DNA of 64,000 nucleotides from Sambucus nigra (GCA_949130495.1 OX422221.1:26609917-26673916), one strand, 5' to 3'; counted from the first letter of the stretch, positions 21,407 to 33,539 are shown. Numbers and translations are program-made. The notes: generated from the sequence alone by a model not told the origin.

Positions 21407-23325
21407 CAACATCTCCCGAACTGGTCATAACGATGCACACTCGCGCACTCTACAATCAGTCCAAGTACAACGCGTACCGAATCATGGACTATCAGTTCGG
21501 AATGTCTTCTCGAACCATCAATCAAATCACACATATTGGAGGCAAACATAGCAAAAAGTCTTTGGGACTGCGCACAAACCTAACGTACCCAAATGACTTG
21601 TCGGCATCACTATTTCTCTCACTTAGTTACCTATGTGGCTCAAATCCAGACCATATTGGAATCGTCGAGGTGGGATCGCCCACTGCGCGGGACCTTCGTG
21701 ATAGCAAGTAGCGTAGGTATGTTAACATACACCGCGTAACCATATGTATATTCAATATAGGCGTAAACACGACCTATAATAAATTCATTTAGGTATACAC
21801 TCAACCTATTATAACCCTTATAGGTATACTCGCACTTATAAAAATCACCCTTACATAGTATTCATCTCTAGAATACTCACCGTACAATTTATTCACATTT
21901 AAACTTCTCAATTATATTTAATCGATCATTATTCTCTACCCAAAGGCCCCCCTTGTTACCCCTTATATTAATTTAGTAGTTATAACACCCATACCTTATT
22001 GATTATAGCCTTAGGTCATGGACCACTCTTCCTGAAGCCCAAATTCTAAATTGTTGATTTGTAACTCACTCCATTTACTATCATCGGTTTAAAGTTCCAA
22101 TCTTACTCACATTCAATCGAATCTCGAACATATACCTACTGGCTTCCTCTAATTCCTTAATTAATTCTAGGATTAACCCTCAAGTTCCTCAAAATTTATC
22201 CCAAGAGAAAAATAACATCAAAAAGACAAAATTGTATAATTCTGGGAAGCCGAATCGATTCGCTTACCGAATCAATTCGCTTATGGTACGGATCAATTCG
22301 ATATACATCAGGTCTCTTCTTGCTTACGTTTTTACGATTTCTCAACCCAATATCTTCCTCAAATCTCCATGAAACTTCACCAAATTTCAAACCAACATAA
22401 CTAATCACTACATAGATTTATATGAATGATTTCTAACATAAATTTATCATTAATTAATCACAAATTAACTCCACGAATCGATTATCCTCTAAGAGTACAT
22501 AAAACCCTAGTTTCTCATGTTCTTCACTTCTTTTAATCAAGAACCCTGATTTTCTTATTATAAATCATCCCCAACCCTCATATTTTGTGTCATCAAAACA
22601 AAGGAACATATCTACATGCAAGCCTACTTCAATTCATAGATTATACCCACCCTAATTCATATTAAATCTTCCCAAAACATGTAAATCAAACTGTATTCTA
22701 CATGGGTATTATAACATGCTAAATATAAACACAAGCAAAATACTTGCCTCTTAATTGAAGGTCTGATTTCATTTGTTGATGATGGATCTGTTGGTCTTCC
22801 ACTCCAATTCACTCTCCAATGTTGTTTATAGTGTAAGAATCGCTTGAATCTCTCAAGAACCCTTCCATAAGCTTCAAAAATGGGTTCTCCTTTTTCTCTA
22901 ATGTTTGCTTTTTCCTTTCTATCTTTCTAACCCTAGCCTCTCCCAACTATATACTGATAATGTCTTTGTAAATTCGTAGGTCTCTTTACCCTATTTTACC
23001 AAATCACCAAAATGTTCTCCTACGGTGCCGGTTTGGCCTAAAATGGTCTCGGGACCCAAACTATACCCCCAAGTATACTATTTCGACTATTTTGACCCTT
23101 TCAGAAGACCTTTAAATCGGCATCCCTGTCCTTATATACAATTTTCTTATTTCCACCTAAAAATACGATACACGTGAAATTAAAATAGCCCGAATTATTT
23201 TAAACTCCAAATCACCAAATTAAATAATTTCTCCAAATTGACTAAATACCAAATCATCGATTAAAATTATTGTTAAATCATCAATTTAATTAAATCCTAT
23301 ATCCTCAGAAATACAGGGTGTTACA
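20281..23325 (-). repeat. 3' LTR of the chromovirus element, main part
   Basis: Continues the LTR after SIRE copy 1 and ends ACAGGGTGTTACA, which is the LTR start on the minus strand (TGTAACACCCTGTATTTC). It aligns with 38510-40862 plus 51230-53051 and lacks the hAT and LARD there, giving empty sites TCATGGAC (21482-21489) and ACATA (21531-21535). The short open frames inside are not genes. Confidence 0.9.
21343..21402. repeat. CA/TA compound microsatellite
   Basis: Roughly (CA)7 followed by about 22 TA repeats inside the LTR. The corresponding place in the other LTR (about 39518-39530) has only a few TA, so the run expanded here. Confidence 0.9.
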
Positions 23326-23380
23326 TATTCCCCCCCCCCCCCCCCCCTTACAAAGAAATTTCATCCTCGAAATTCGGATA
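23326..23380 (-). other. polypurine tract and conserved pre-LTR motif of the chromovirus element
   Basis: On the minus strand TTCGAGGATGAAATTTC leads to a run of 18 G (plus-strand C at 23330-23347) and then the LTR. The GAGGATGAAATTTC...GGGGG pattern is typical for Tekay/Del-type elements; the LARD has GGGACGAAATTCC and six G at 48064-48089. The very long run probably grew by slippage. Confidence 0.8.
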
Positions 23381-24584
23381 AGACTAGTACTCCAAGGTTT
23401 TCTACACCTCCTTAATAATGTACTATGAAGATCACTAGATATGCTTCTATATCCCCTAATCACATATAATATTAAAAATAATTTCACTACTTGGGGTTCC
23501 TAGACACCCTATACCCGTGCATAACTCCACTAATGTTACCCAACTCCAATAGCCTCAATTTATAACATAGTAATCATCCCTCAGGTATAACTGTCTAAAT
23601 GTACCATAAGTATGGTACTAAACTCATGTCCTAATGGCCAAACATTTCTCCACTTCCAACGTTGCACTAAATTTCATGCGTACGATGTCTCACAAAGATA
23701 AATCTGAACAAGGATCTGCCTCGATACACTATTACCTAACATTGTCGGTCGTCAAGATTCGTTAGGCCCTTAGCCCATAGCACGTACCCCCAAATCCTCG
23801 TCTCTTTGACATAAAAGTATGCTTATCCACTATCATGATACAAAAGACAACATATATCACAACGCTCTTACTATGACTAGTTTCTTAGCCCGAATAAATC
23901 ATGAGCTATATCTGTCTGCTCGATAAAAAGACAATATACCTTGAATCACATCAGTAAACGTCCCTACTCACCGGAGATAAATATAACCAGACAAATATAT
24001 TTCAATAATTGTATCATGAAACATACTACAACATATATACACATATATATATAGGCTAGATCCTCTTTCAGGTGATACATAGAAAAAATAAATCATACAC
24101 TGGAATAGCGAACACAAATTCCTACTCTGGCTGTCTACCATAGCTCAAGTTATCGCTAACTAGTTGAAACTCAAAAAATAGTCTACTCTATTCCCGTATC
24201 TCTCAAAAGGAGTAAACTACCATATAATGAAACCATCCTCTTAGTGTACACACCCTCGCTCTCATAAGCGACACCAAAAATCCCCGCTACTCCCACGGTA
24301 ATTAATTATATATATACACAATAAGGGTATTGCGGCCAATGCACCCATTAAATCCGACTCACTCGCAAATTCTTGTGATAATTACTTTACATTATGATGC
24401 CCCCATGTCATTAAAATCTACCCTATACTCATAAGATAGTAAAGACAATTTTCTTTCAAGTGCTAGCTGTATCGCTTGGTTAATGGCCGTTTGAACATAA
24501 TCCTTGTGTCTATACTAATCCATGACCTATTGCAATGGTTTTACATCCAGAATCTCATATTTTGGTTACCCCTGCCTCGATTAG
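23381..24584 (-). other. non-coding 3' internal part of the chromovirus element
   Basis: About 1.2 kb between the gag zinc knuckle and the polypurine tract. I see no protease, RT, RNase H or integrase motif on either strand and no long frame, so pol is missing here rather than merely broken. Confidence 0.6.
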
Positions 24585-24841
24585 GGTAATCTCTCTTCAT
24601 ATAGCATGTCTCTTTACAAGCAAAACATCTCCTAGGAAATTATCCCTGCCACTGATCCTCTCCTTACTGGCCTCCTAGGCCATTCTCTTAAGCCCTGGCG
24701 GCCCTGAAGAATGAAATGTTGTTGTTGTTGCTGCTGCTGAGAGCCCTACTCACCCTACTTGAATGCCACACTCTCGGTTCGATAACCCCCAGACCTAAAC
24801 CTCTTATCTTGGTTCCCTTGATAGATATCCAACTATTGTTG
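24585..24841 (-). pseudogene. gag, C-terminal part with degenerate zinc knuckle
   Basis: Minus-strand reading from the insertion point: a run of Gln, LDIYQGNQDKRFRSGGYRTE, two stops, a second Gln run (from 24741 down) and CFACKETCYMKRDY (about 24630-24587). The last is a CCHC zinc knuckle in which Gly-His has become Cys-Tyr and the final Cys is Tyr. It joins the N-terminal part at 32569-33412 through the poly-Gln tract in which the solo LTR landed. Confidence 0.8.
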
Positions 24842-25626
24842 TTGTTTGATAAACACCAAAAACTGTACAATTTATACCCCGAATAGATGTATTTTAGTTG
24901 CTAATTCTCGGCAATTTGGGTCTTATGTGCTTAATTGTTTAATATGCGAGTTTAATTGCAGTTGCGGTGTCAAAAGCTATATTTCAGAGCAATTTGCAGT
25001 TAAAATGGAGCTAATTCCCTCCACCGTAACCCTTACCCGAGCCTAAACCTACCCCGAACCCTGTGCGTGTCTAATTTGTCCCTTCTTAATATTTTTTAGA
25101 TTTTTAGTTTGAGTCATTTTTTTTAGGATTTATTTTAGATTTATTTAGGATTTTTAGGTTTTATTTTCTATTTTATTTTATTTTTACTAGTGTAATTTTA
25201 TTTTATTTTTATTAGTTTTTAGTTTTTATTAGGATTAGAATTTTTTGGATTTCATGTATTTTTAGTGTTCTTAGAGTTTGCATTTTCTTTTTAGGATTTT
25301 AATTTTAAGTTTTAATAGATTTTATATTTATTTCTTTTTAGTTTCAATGTTGATTTTGAGTCTTTATTTTATTTTAAGAATAGAAATTTAATTTTTAAAT
25401 TTTTAGTTTTTATAATTTTATTTTATTAGTTAGTTTTAATTTTATTTTCAAGGGTTAAAATTGACACATACACACAAACCCACTCACTCCTCCCCTAACT
25501 CCCTACACCTTCACACACTCTATCCTACCCCACTCCTTCTTCCTCACCACACCCATACTCTCTATCCTCTACCTCCATTTTCAACAAACCTTCACTCCTC
25601 TCTCATCATCCACCATCACCACTTAT

Positions 25627-26661
25627 TGTTGGAAAAATTGGACTTAAATGGGTTTTAAGAAAGCTGTCCAGAATTTTCTGGACAGAATTTTGAGCAACTT
25701 TGAGCTCAAATTTAGGTGGGACCCACACTACGAAAATTGTGGGACCATATACGAATGCGTTCACCTCCGCAAGGAGATTAACATAGTATATTCATATGTC
25801 CAATTTCAATAAATTATGAATGATAAATATGTCCCCAAAGTGACTCACAAAGCAATGAAAGTAAATGAATTGGGTGTGTTTTAACTCTTGTCCCACATTG
25901 GAAGAGTAGTGGAAATTTGATGAGTTAATAACACCCCAAGTATGGACTAAGGCTTGGATGCCTTGGGGGTATCCCAACTCTTTGAAGGGGAGATGACCTA
26001 AGCTATGCACGGGTTGACTTTCGGTCAAAAGTCCACACGCGCGCGCGCGCGCGTCCGTCCGGCTCGGTTCGGGCTTGGGCTTGGGCTTGGGCTTATAAAA
26101 ATCTCCTACATTTTTGGGTCGAATTTCATTTAACTTTCTGGGCTTTAATTATTAATTAATTACGAAATTAATTAATTAATTAATAAACTGTTGGCAGTTA
26201 TTGCCAACAGTCAACAGTTAATTTCATTTAACTGTTTTGGCAGTTATTTGCCAACCGTCACCTACTTTGCTATAAATACAGATGCCTCCCTCCGTTTTTA
26301 ATAATGAAAATTTTCCCTCCTCAAATTTCCTGCCATATTCTCTTCAGAAAATTCTTTTTCTGCATAGCATCTGTTGCATTGTTGTTGAGTATAAACACAG
26401 ATTTGAGTTCGTTGAAAATTAATTATTGTTGTGCTGCATAATTAATTGTGAAAATCCGTTCTATCTGGGGAGACTATATTCACAAACCTCTGAGCACATT
26501 GAGGGAATACATTGTCTTAAGGACACTGTGAGATTCACAGGGATCGGATTATTTTTTTTATTCTTGTTTAATTTCTGCAATATCGAGTAAGTGTTTCATT
26601 TCTGTAATTTAGTTGTAATTCTGTTTTAATTCTGTAATTATATTATTTTCATTATTCTGTA
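25627..26661 (+). repeat. 5' LTR of the inner copia element (3' end deleted)
   Basis: TGTTGGAAAAATTGGACTTA start, CG-rich tract 26037-26090 with (CG)n and GGGCTT repeats, and a TATA box TATAAATA at 26271-26278. The last match to the right LTR is TTCTGTA (26655-26661). Relative to the right LTR it lacks a 27 bp repeat seen near 30225-30260. Confidence 0.92.
26271..26278 (+). promoter_or_regulatory. TATA box of the inner copia LTR
   Basis: TATAAATA preceded by TTTGC and followed by a pyrimidine-rich start region. The same box is in the right LTR at 30179-30186. Promoter role inferred from position in the LTR. Confidence 0.65.
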
Positions 26662-28919
26662 AGAATGAAGTTGAGAATCAATTAAGCAAAACGATAAAGG
26701 CTATTAGAAGTGATAGAGGAGGTGAATATGAATATCCATTTGAGGAATTTTGTTCTGAAAATGGGATTATTCATCAAACAACCGCTCCTTATTCTCCTCA
26801 ATCGAATGGTGTTGCTGAACGCAAAAACCGTACTTTGAAAGAAATGATGAACTCAATGTTATTAAGTTCAGGAGCTCCACAAAATTTGTGGGGGGAAGCA
26901 TTACTTTCTGCTAATTACATTCTCAATAAAGTACCTCACAAAAAGACTCACAAGACACCTTATGAATTATGGAAAGGTCGAAGACCTTCCTATAAATATT
27001 TACGAGTGTGGGGGTGCTTAGCTAAAGTGATGGTTCCTAAACCTAAAAAGGTAAGAATAGGGCCAAAAACCGTGGATTGTGTATTCATCGGTTATGCTAC
27101 TAATAGCAGTGCATATCGATTTCTAGTTTGTAAATCTGAGATTTCGTACATTCATGTAAATACGGTTATTGAATCGAGGGATGCTTCATTTTTTGAAAAT
27201 GAATTCCCGTATAACATGACCCGAGAATCTGGTCCTCCGAAAAGGACAAATCAAGCTACTACAAGTGGTTCTCATCAACCTATTGAATCAATAGAGGATG
27301 GACCAAGACGTAGTAAAAGAGCAAAAACCTCGACTTCTTTTGGTCCGGATTTTCTAACATATTTGTTAGAAAATGAACCTCAATCGTATAAAGAAGCTAT
27401 ATCCTTACCCGATGCTTCCAATTGGAAACAAGCAATTAATAGTGAAATTGAATCCATATTACAAAATCATACATGGGAACTAGTGGATCTTCCACCAGGT
27501 TCAAAACCGTTAGGTTATAAATGGATCTTCAAAAAGAAATTGAAGGCCGATGGATCAATTGATAAATATAAAGCTAGACTTGTAGCTAAAGGCTATAGGC
27601 AAAAGGAAGGGTTGGATTACTTCGACACATATTCACCGGTAACAAGAATAACATCCATTCGGATGTTAATAGCAATAGCTGCTATTAATGGACTTGAAAT
27701 ACATCAAATGGATGTAAAAACTGCATTCTTAAACGGTGAACTAGATGAGGAAATTTATATGGAGCAACCTGAAGGGTTCAAAGCTCCCGGACAAGAAGGA
27801 AAAGTATGCAAGCTTGTTAAATCACTATATGGATTAAAACAAGCACCTAAACAATGGCATGAAAAATTTGATAATGCAATGTTATCAAATGGTTTCAAAA
27901 TTAATGAATGCGATAAATGTGTTTACTTTAAATACATTCATAATGGATATGTCATTGTATTCCTTTATGTTGATGATATGCTTATCATGGGTAGTAACTT
28001 GGAAATTGTCAAAACTACAAAACAAATGTTGAGTAGTAGATTTGACATGAAAGATATGGGAATCGCCGATGTTATATTAGGAATTAAAATTTCTAGAACA
28101 TCGGATGGACTTATATTATCTCAATCTCATTACATTGAGAAAGTACTTAAAAAATTCAAGAAATATGATATTAGTCCTAACAAGACACCTGTAGATGTAA
28201 ATTTACATCTAGCAAGAAATAATGGTGAAAGCATATCTCAACTAGAATATTCTCGTATTATCGGCAGTTTAATGTATGTCATGAACTGTACGCGACCGGA
28301 CATAGCATACTCAATAAGTAAGCTAAGTCGATTTACGAGTAATCCAGGAAGAGATCACTGGAAAGCAATATTGAGAGTTTTGGGTTATTTAAAATATACT
28401 CAAAACTATGGATTGCATTACTCAAAATATCCAGCTGTTCTTGAAGGACATTGCGATGCAAATTGGATATCTGATACAAAAGACTCTAAGTCTACGAGTG
28501 GGTATGTGTTTACCCTCGGAGGTGCAGCCGTATCTTGGAAATCCTCAAAACAAACGTGCATTGCTAGATCGACAATGGAATCTGAATTCATTGCACTAGA
28601 CAAAGCTGGAGAAGAAGCTGAATGGCTTCAAAATTTCTTAGAGGATGTTCCAAATTGGTCTAAACCTGTGCCCGCAATATGTATACATTGCGATAGCCAA
28701 TCAGCGATTGGAAGGGCACAAAATCACATGTATAACGGAAAGTCACGACATATTCGTCGTCGACACAATACCGTTAGACAACTTCTCTCAAACGGAATTA
28801 TCACAATTGACTATGTAAAGTCAAAAGATAATATATCGGATCCACTAACGAAAGGTTTAAACCGAGAGCAAGTTGAAAGATCATCGAGAGGAATGGGTCT
28901 AATGCCTATAAATAAATAA
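26661..28919 (+). CDS. partial copia pol: integrase C-terminal half, reverse transcriptase, RNase H
   Basis: An uninterrupted frame of about 750 codons entered from the deletion point; the first ATG is 26835, but domain similarity starts at 26664. Integrase: [17 protein letters not shown] (second active-site Asp) and [18 protein letters not shown] (Glu), then [17 protein letters not shown]. The first Asp and the zinc finger are deleted. [65 protein letters not shown] and [12 protein letters not shown] with the YVDD active site. RNase [45 protein letters not shown] and [11 protein letters not shown]. All RT and RNase H active residues are present. Without a start, gag or PBS it is a relic despite the clean frame. 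Confidence 0.93.
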   Translation, partial: KNEVENQLSKTIKAIRSDRGGEYEYPFEEFCSENGIIHQTTAPYSPQSNGVAERKNRTLKEMMNSMLLSSGAPQNLWGEALLSANYILNKVPHKKTHKTPYELWKGRRPSYKYLRVWGCLAKVMVPKPKKVRIGPKTVDCVFIGYATNSSAYRFLVCKSEISYIHVNTVIESRDASFFENEFPYNMTRESGPPKRTNQATTSGSHQPIESIEDGPRRSKRAKTSTSFGPDFLTYLLENEPQSYKEAISLPDASNWKQAINSEIESILQNHTWELVDLPPGSKPLGYKWIFKKKLKADGSIDKYKARLVAKGYRQKEGLDYFDTYSPVTRITSIRMLIAIAAINGLEIHQMDVKTAFLNGELDEEIYMEQPEGFKAPGQEGKVCKLVKSLYGLKQAPKQWHEKFDNAMLSNGFKINECDKCVYFKYIHNGYVIVFLYVDDMLIMGSNLEIVKTTKQMLSSRFDMKDMGIADVILGIKISRTSDGLILSQSHYIEKVLKKFKKYDISPNKTPVDVNLHLARNNGESISQLEYSRIIGSLMYVMNCTRPDIAYSISKLSRFTSNPGRDHWKAILRVLGYLKYTQNYGLHYSKYPAVLEGHCDANWISDTKDSKSTSGYVFTLGGAAVSWKSSKQTCIARSTMESEFIALDKAGEEAEWLQNFLEDVPNWSKPVPAICIHCDSQSAIGRAQNHMYNGKSRHIRRRHNTVRQLLSNGIITIDYVKSKDNISDPLTKGLNREQVERSSRGMGLMPINK

Positions 28920-29511
28920 GAATCAATATAGTGGTAACCCAACCTAGCTGACTGGAGGTCCCAAGATCTAGGTTCAATGGGCAAACCGAACTACATTGTA
29001 TTCAGTAAGCACTGGAGGATATTTAATCCTATCCATTCCAAAGATGAGACAGTGCATATCTGCCGCGAAATTAGGATAAGTTATGCTTTTAATGACATCT
29101 ATATCTTAGTACATCTAAGTGGGGTATTACAGAATACTCTTTATGGAAGTCACCTACGTGAGTAAGAAGGGGGCCACTTCTATGAGAATAATGAAAGGCA
29201 TATTCTCTAAAATACTTGCGGAACCAAGTGGTGTTCACGACCAAAATGAACACAAACGTGAGAACCAACTGTGTTGAAGAATTGTTGTGTGAATACTGTT
29301 GTCTAGGTTTACAAAAACGGTTGACGGTTCAAGGACGTGAAGTCTACTGATTAACCAAGTAAATCCGATAGTATATCACTAAGGAAAGTTCAAGGCCACT
29401 AGGCTACTTCTCCTGATGCAATAAGTCTTCAGTTTTACTCAACTTGTGTATGCATCTGCATTCGCATCTGTTTTGTTTTATTTATAGCGATATATCATTC
29501 ATGTGGGGGAT
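28920..29511 (+). other. 3' untranslated region and polypurine tract of the inner copia element
   Basis: No gene is visible. It ends ATGTGGGGGAT (29501-29511) directly before the 3' LTR; the purine run GTGGGGGA is the second-strand primer site expected there. Confidence 0.8.
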
Positions 29512-30626
29512 TGTTGGAAAAATTGGACTTAAATGGGTTTTAAGAAAGCTGCCCAGAATTTTCTGGACAGAATTTTGAGCAACTTTGAGCTCAAATTTAG
29601 GTGGGACCCACACTACGAAAATTGTGGGACCATATACGAACGCGTTCACCTCCGCAAGGAGATTAACGTAGTATATTCATATGTCCAATTTCAATAAATT
29701 ATGAATGATAAATATGTCCCCAAAGTGACTCACAAAGCAATGAAAGTAAATGAATTGGGTATGTTTTAACTCTTGTCCCACATTGGAAGAGTAGTGGAAA
29801 TTTGATGAGTTAATAACACCCCAAGTATGGACTAAGGCTTGGATGCCTTGGGGTTATCCCAACTCTTTGAAGGGGAGATGACCTAAGCTATGCACGGGTT
29901 GACTTTCGGTCAAAAGTCCACACGCGCGCGCGCGCGCGTCCGTCCGTCCGGCCGGCTCGGCTCGGCTCGGCTCGGTTCGGGCTCGGGCTCGGGCTTGGGC
30001 TTATAAAAATCTCCTACATTTTTGGGCCGAATTTTATTTAACTTTCTGGGCTTTAATTATTAATTAATTACGAAATTAATTAATTAATTAATAAACTGTT
30101 GGCAGTTATTGCCAACAGCCAACAGTTAATTTCGTTTAACTGTTTTGGTAGTTATTTGCCAACCGTCACCTACTTTGCTATAAATACAGATGCCTCCCTC
30201 TGTTTTTAATAATGAAAATTTTCCCTCCTCCAGAATTTCTGCCATTTTCCTTCCTCAAATTTCCTGCCATATTCTCTTCAGAAAATTCTTTTTCTGCATA
30301 GCATCTGTTGCATTGTTGTTGAGTATAAACACAGATTTGAGTTCGTTGAAAATTAATTATTGTTGTGCTGCATAATTAATTGGGAAAATCCGTTCTATCT
30401 TGCGAGACTATATTCACAAACCTCTGAGCACATTGAGGGAATAAATTGTCTTAAGGACACTGTGAGATTCACAGGGCTCGGATTATTTCTTTTATTCTTG
30501 TTTAATTTCTGCAATATCAAGTAAGTGTTTCATTTCTGTAATTTAGTTGTAATTCTGTTTTAATTCTGTAATTATATTATTTTCATTATTCTGTACTATT
30601 GTTATTTATAAATAGTAGACATAACA
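29512..30626 (+). repeat. 3' LTR of the inner copia element
   Basis: Complete copy, TGTTGGAAAAATTGG to GTAGACATAACA. It holds a longer GC-rich tract (29922-30000) than the left LTR, with extra TCCG and CTCGG units, and a TATA box at 30179-30186. Confidence 0.93.
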
Positions 30627-30631
30627 CTTAT

Positions 30632-31150
30632 ACCCCTAACACCACCCACCTGCCGACCTACCTTCTCAAACGCAGAACACCTCACACCAATCCTCTCTCC
30701 ACCGGAACCCGTTACCAACTTACCATTGGCGAGAACCTATCCAACCGCCGGTGATATCCGGCCACACCCATCTGTCCCTACTCCGACCCACCTATCCTCC
30801 CACTCCGGTATCCCTCGTCAAACCCCGACGGCTGCCAACCCTCCTCCCTCCGATCTGAACCGTGACCGGGCGGCGCCGCTGCTATCTCCGGAGATATCGA
30901 CGCCCCACTCCGGCAGCATCAGACCCGATCCGACCGCCCCTACCCGTCTTCCTACTCCGTCCACCTCTGCTACACCCCATTACCCAAAGACCCATTCCAA
31001 GGAACCCCAAACCCATTTCCCATTTGAACTTCTCCAAAGCCAAATGCCACGACTTATCTCCTGCAACTCCGAGACAAACAAACCAATACAAAACCAAATA
31101 CCCATGTGGCTTAAACTTCCTTAAACCCCTTTTCCCGATATACCCTTAAA
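30632..31150. other. C-rich part of the solo LTR with a chance Pro-rich frame
   Basis: The GC-rich, C-biased stretch contains an open frame (30726-31124) of Pro/Thr/Ser-rich composition. It resembles no family I recognise, has an overlapping rival frame, and continues the C-rich sequence left of the copia insertion (25460-25626). I read it as LTR composition rather than a gene. Confidence 0.55.
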
Positions 31151-32568
31151 GACCCCCAACTAATCTTTTCTAACTCAATACCCAAAATAAACCCAAACCT
31201 CTCATCCCCAATATCAGATTTTTATTCCCTCACCCACTTATCCCCACACCTCAGCATAACCACATACACTCTTCTAATTCCTAAATAACCCTCACCTTTA
31301 TTCCAAAACATCTCCCCATTGTATCCTACACCATGAACCTTCCAAAAATACCCCTAGCTCCATGCCTATTATAAAATGAAGATGAAGACCCCATTTGCAG
31401 GAGAGCTTGGGAGGAAGAAAATTCTAGAGAGAAAGTTTAGTTTAGAAAATAAATTAAAAAAATACCATTTGTAAATAGTTTTGTTTTATTCTTTTTTTTT
31501 TATATTTTTGAGGTTAAATATTGATTGAGATTTAATTGAGTGTTGATTTTAATTTCATATTACTTGGATTCTCAATTGGATGGTTGTATGCTTCTCATTC
31601 AAGGATTGAAGTTTATTGAATTCAAGAGATTGGTTTGATTATTCTTCTCTCTACTCTTTATTATTAAATGCCTATTGAATATTTGTTTATTATGTTTGAT
31701 ACCATGTTAGGCTAAAACCCCTTTCAAGGGGTGGGGTGAAACCCTTATTTGATGTTGTTTTATTTTAATTAGTTTAATTACTTGAAAAATCCCTTTGAAT
31801 GTTAATTTTGATCCCTCTCCCTTATATTTACGCCTCGAGAGAGGGTAAATGATTTTTGAGAGAAAATCGAATTTCTAATTATAATACCCATTTTAGATTC
31901 GAACTAGAGATAGGGGTTTCTTAAGTGGGTATTATAACTTTAATTTCAACTCTAAATTTATTTTCTAATATTGACATAAATTTTAATTGATCGATCCTAG
32001 CGGGTGATTAATTAAAAGGAGTGTGGATCTATTTTTCTAGAGTTGTGGAGTGTTAAACTTAATATTCTAAAATGTTACTATTAAAATTACATTTGCAACG
32101 AGAGTTGATTTGTAGTTTTGATATTAATTTGGGAGAATTCAAATAATTAAATTAATTAATTAGAATAACTAAAATTTGTTGTGTAATCCCACTCCTTGAT
32201 TGTTCTCACAATTATTCACCTCACTTTATCTCTTATTTTTAGTTTAGACTTTATTTTTCATATTAGTAACTCTCTAGTTAGTTATTTTTATCTCACATTT
32301 AATTTAATCTTATTTCACCTCACCTCACCCTATTGTTTTAATATTTGAAAAAGCTAAAAAAAATTAGAAAAGCAAAAAATCACAAAAAGAAAATAAATAA
32401 ATGAATTACAATTGAATTTATCTCTAGCTTACTCCCTAGGATGTTGATTGATACCCTTACTTACCTCTACACTTGAGTTTATTATATTTGTAGGTAATTG
32501 AGGATTTTGACTAACTTGGCTTTCAACAACAACAACGACACATACGCAAAAGTCACGTTATCATTGTT

Positions 32569-33412
32569 GCTGTGCGTCTTGAGCACCGTTCCCCTCTACC
32601 TTGACGGTATGACTGGACCCACTCACTTTTTTGCTATACTTCATATGGAATCGTTGATTCTGTCAATGAATTAGCGCTGCATTGACAACCTCTGTGTATG
32701 TCTCCAATGTCGAATTACCTATCAAGTGTTGTCAGATCTTCCAGGTAAGTCCATCCATGAACTTACGAATCCTCTTCTCTTCAGTGTTTACTTCATCTAT
32801 CACAAAATTTATTAACCGAGTAAATTATTCCTTTTATTCTGCCACGGTCCTATCTCCTTGAGACACATTGACAAACTGTCACCGTAACTCTGTCTCAACA
32901 GCGGATGAAATATACTTGTGATCAAACCGTACCCAAAACTCCCCAATGGTCATCACATCTCTCTCTTATGCAGTTGTCACAGACACACACCACTGCAAAG
33001 CTATTCCCACTAGCTTGAATGTTTTCAAGAACTGTTTCTGAGTGTAACTACACTCCGTCATATGCAGGTGGCATTGTATGTCCTTCTTCCACTGACTGTC
33101 CACTACTACATCTGAATTAGGCTGAAAATCCGATGGGTGACCCTTCTCAAATGCTTCTTTTACCCTCAGCCAATCAGATGACCCCGGGTGGACCTAAACG
33201 TCGAGTGCCACTAGCGGCTGTGGACGATTCTACGAAAAATGTCATGCCATTGGGGTCATCGTCGTATTAACTGCTTATGCCATGATCTCGGCCACTTGTA
33301 TGGTCATCATCATTTGCGGTGGTGGTTAGGGCTGAGGTACCTCCTCCTGCTGAGACTCTCTCACCTCATCTCTCGTTGTTTCTCTAGTCTGACGTCCTCA
33401 CTTAGCTGGCAT
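32569..33412 (-). pseudogene. gag, N-terminal part, of the chromovirus element
   Basis: ATG at 33412 begins MPAK, soon followed by a stop. Then come an acidic Gln/Pro stretch and the Ty3/gypsy gag core: GSSDWLRVKEAFEKGHPSDF, FDHKYISSAVETELRWQFVN, SQGDRTVAE, INFVIDEVNTEEKRIRKFMD, LTWKIWQHLIGNSTLETYTE and VVNAALI. This is the retrotransposon gag pattern (KYF, L.QG..SV.EY, F..GL, Y.E.V..A). Several TAA/TAG/TGA codons interrupt it. Near 32580 it reaches DAQQQ, the poly-Gln tract shared with the C-terminal part at 24841. Gag would build the particle; this copy is dead. Confidence 0.85.
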
Positions 33413-33457
33413 CTGAAATTTAAAAAAATTAGTTGTATGAGTTCACAATTCATACAT

Positions 33458-33539
33458 TATAAAAGTGGTGATCGCTTAAATAAGCTCTGATAGAAATTTG
33501 TAAAAGTGGTGATTGCTTAAATAAGCTATGATACCAATT
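33458..33539 (-). repeat. tandem duplication of LTR end plus primer-binding region
   Basis: Two consecutive units of about 41 bp, each T(G/A)TAAAAGTGGTGAT(C/T)GC followed by TTAAATAAGCT(C/A)TGATA and (CC/GA)AAAT or CCAATT. Each carries an inverted PBS-like sequence (minus strand TTGGTATCAGAGC, mutated). The 5' LTR side has one such unit at 37225-37265. The 3' ends of these LTRs therefore include primer-binding-like sequence. Confidence 0.7.

Larger units (their letters stand above)
25627..30626 (+). mobile_element. Ty1/copia element with internal deletion and long open pol
   Basis: LTRs at 25627-26661 and 29512-30626 with flanks CTTAT (25622-25626 and 30627-30631), exact. The left LTR stops 31 bp short of the end seen in the right one and passes directly into integrase coding sequence: one deletion removed the LTR end, PBS, gag, protease and the first half of integrase. 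The rest of pol is a single open frame. The LTRs differ by few substitutions, so insertion was recent. It cannot move by itself. Lineage within Ty1/copia not assigned. Confidence 0.93.
24847..32563. mobile_element. solo LTR (about 2.7 kb net) interrupted by a copia element
   Basis: Begins TGATAAACACC and ends ACGTTATCA, so the tips are inverted (TGATAA/TTATCA). Exact 5 bp flanks TTGTT (24842-24846 and 32564-32568) restore a continuous poly-Gln gag tract when one copy and the insert are removed. After taking out the copia element, 2.7 kb remains with no PBS, no polypurine tract and no second copy: a solo LTR left by LTR-LTR recombination. T-rich sequence (25080-25450), a C-rich part (25460-25626 and 30632-31150) and AT-rich sequence (31380-32460) resemble LTRs of the Tat/Athila groups, but the family is inferred. 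Orientation is not certain. Confidence 0.8.

Noticed and set aside
21325..21711. 128-codon frame starting in a TA repeat
   Set aside because: The first part translates the CA/TA microsatellite; it lies in an LTR and its counterpart at 51217 has a different frame.
30726..31124. Pro-rich secreted protein gene
   Set aside because: No signal peptide, a rival overlapping frame of similar length, and base composition shared with adjoining LTR sequence.
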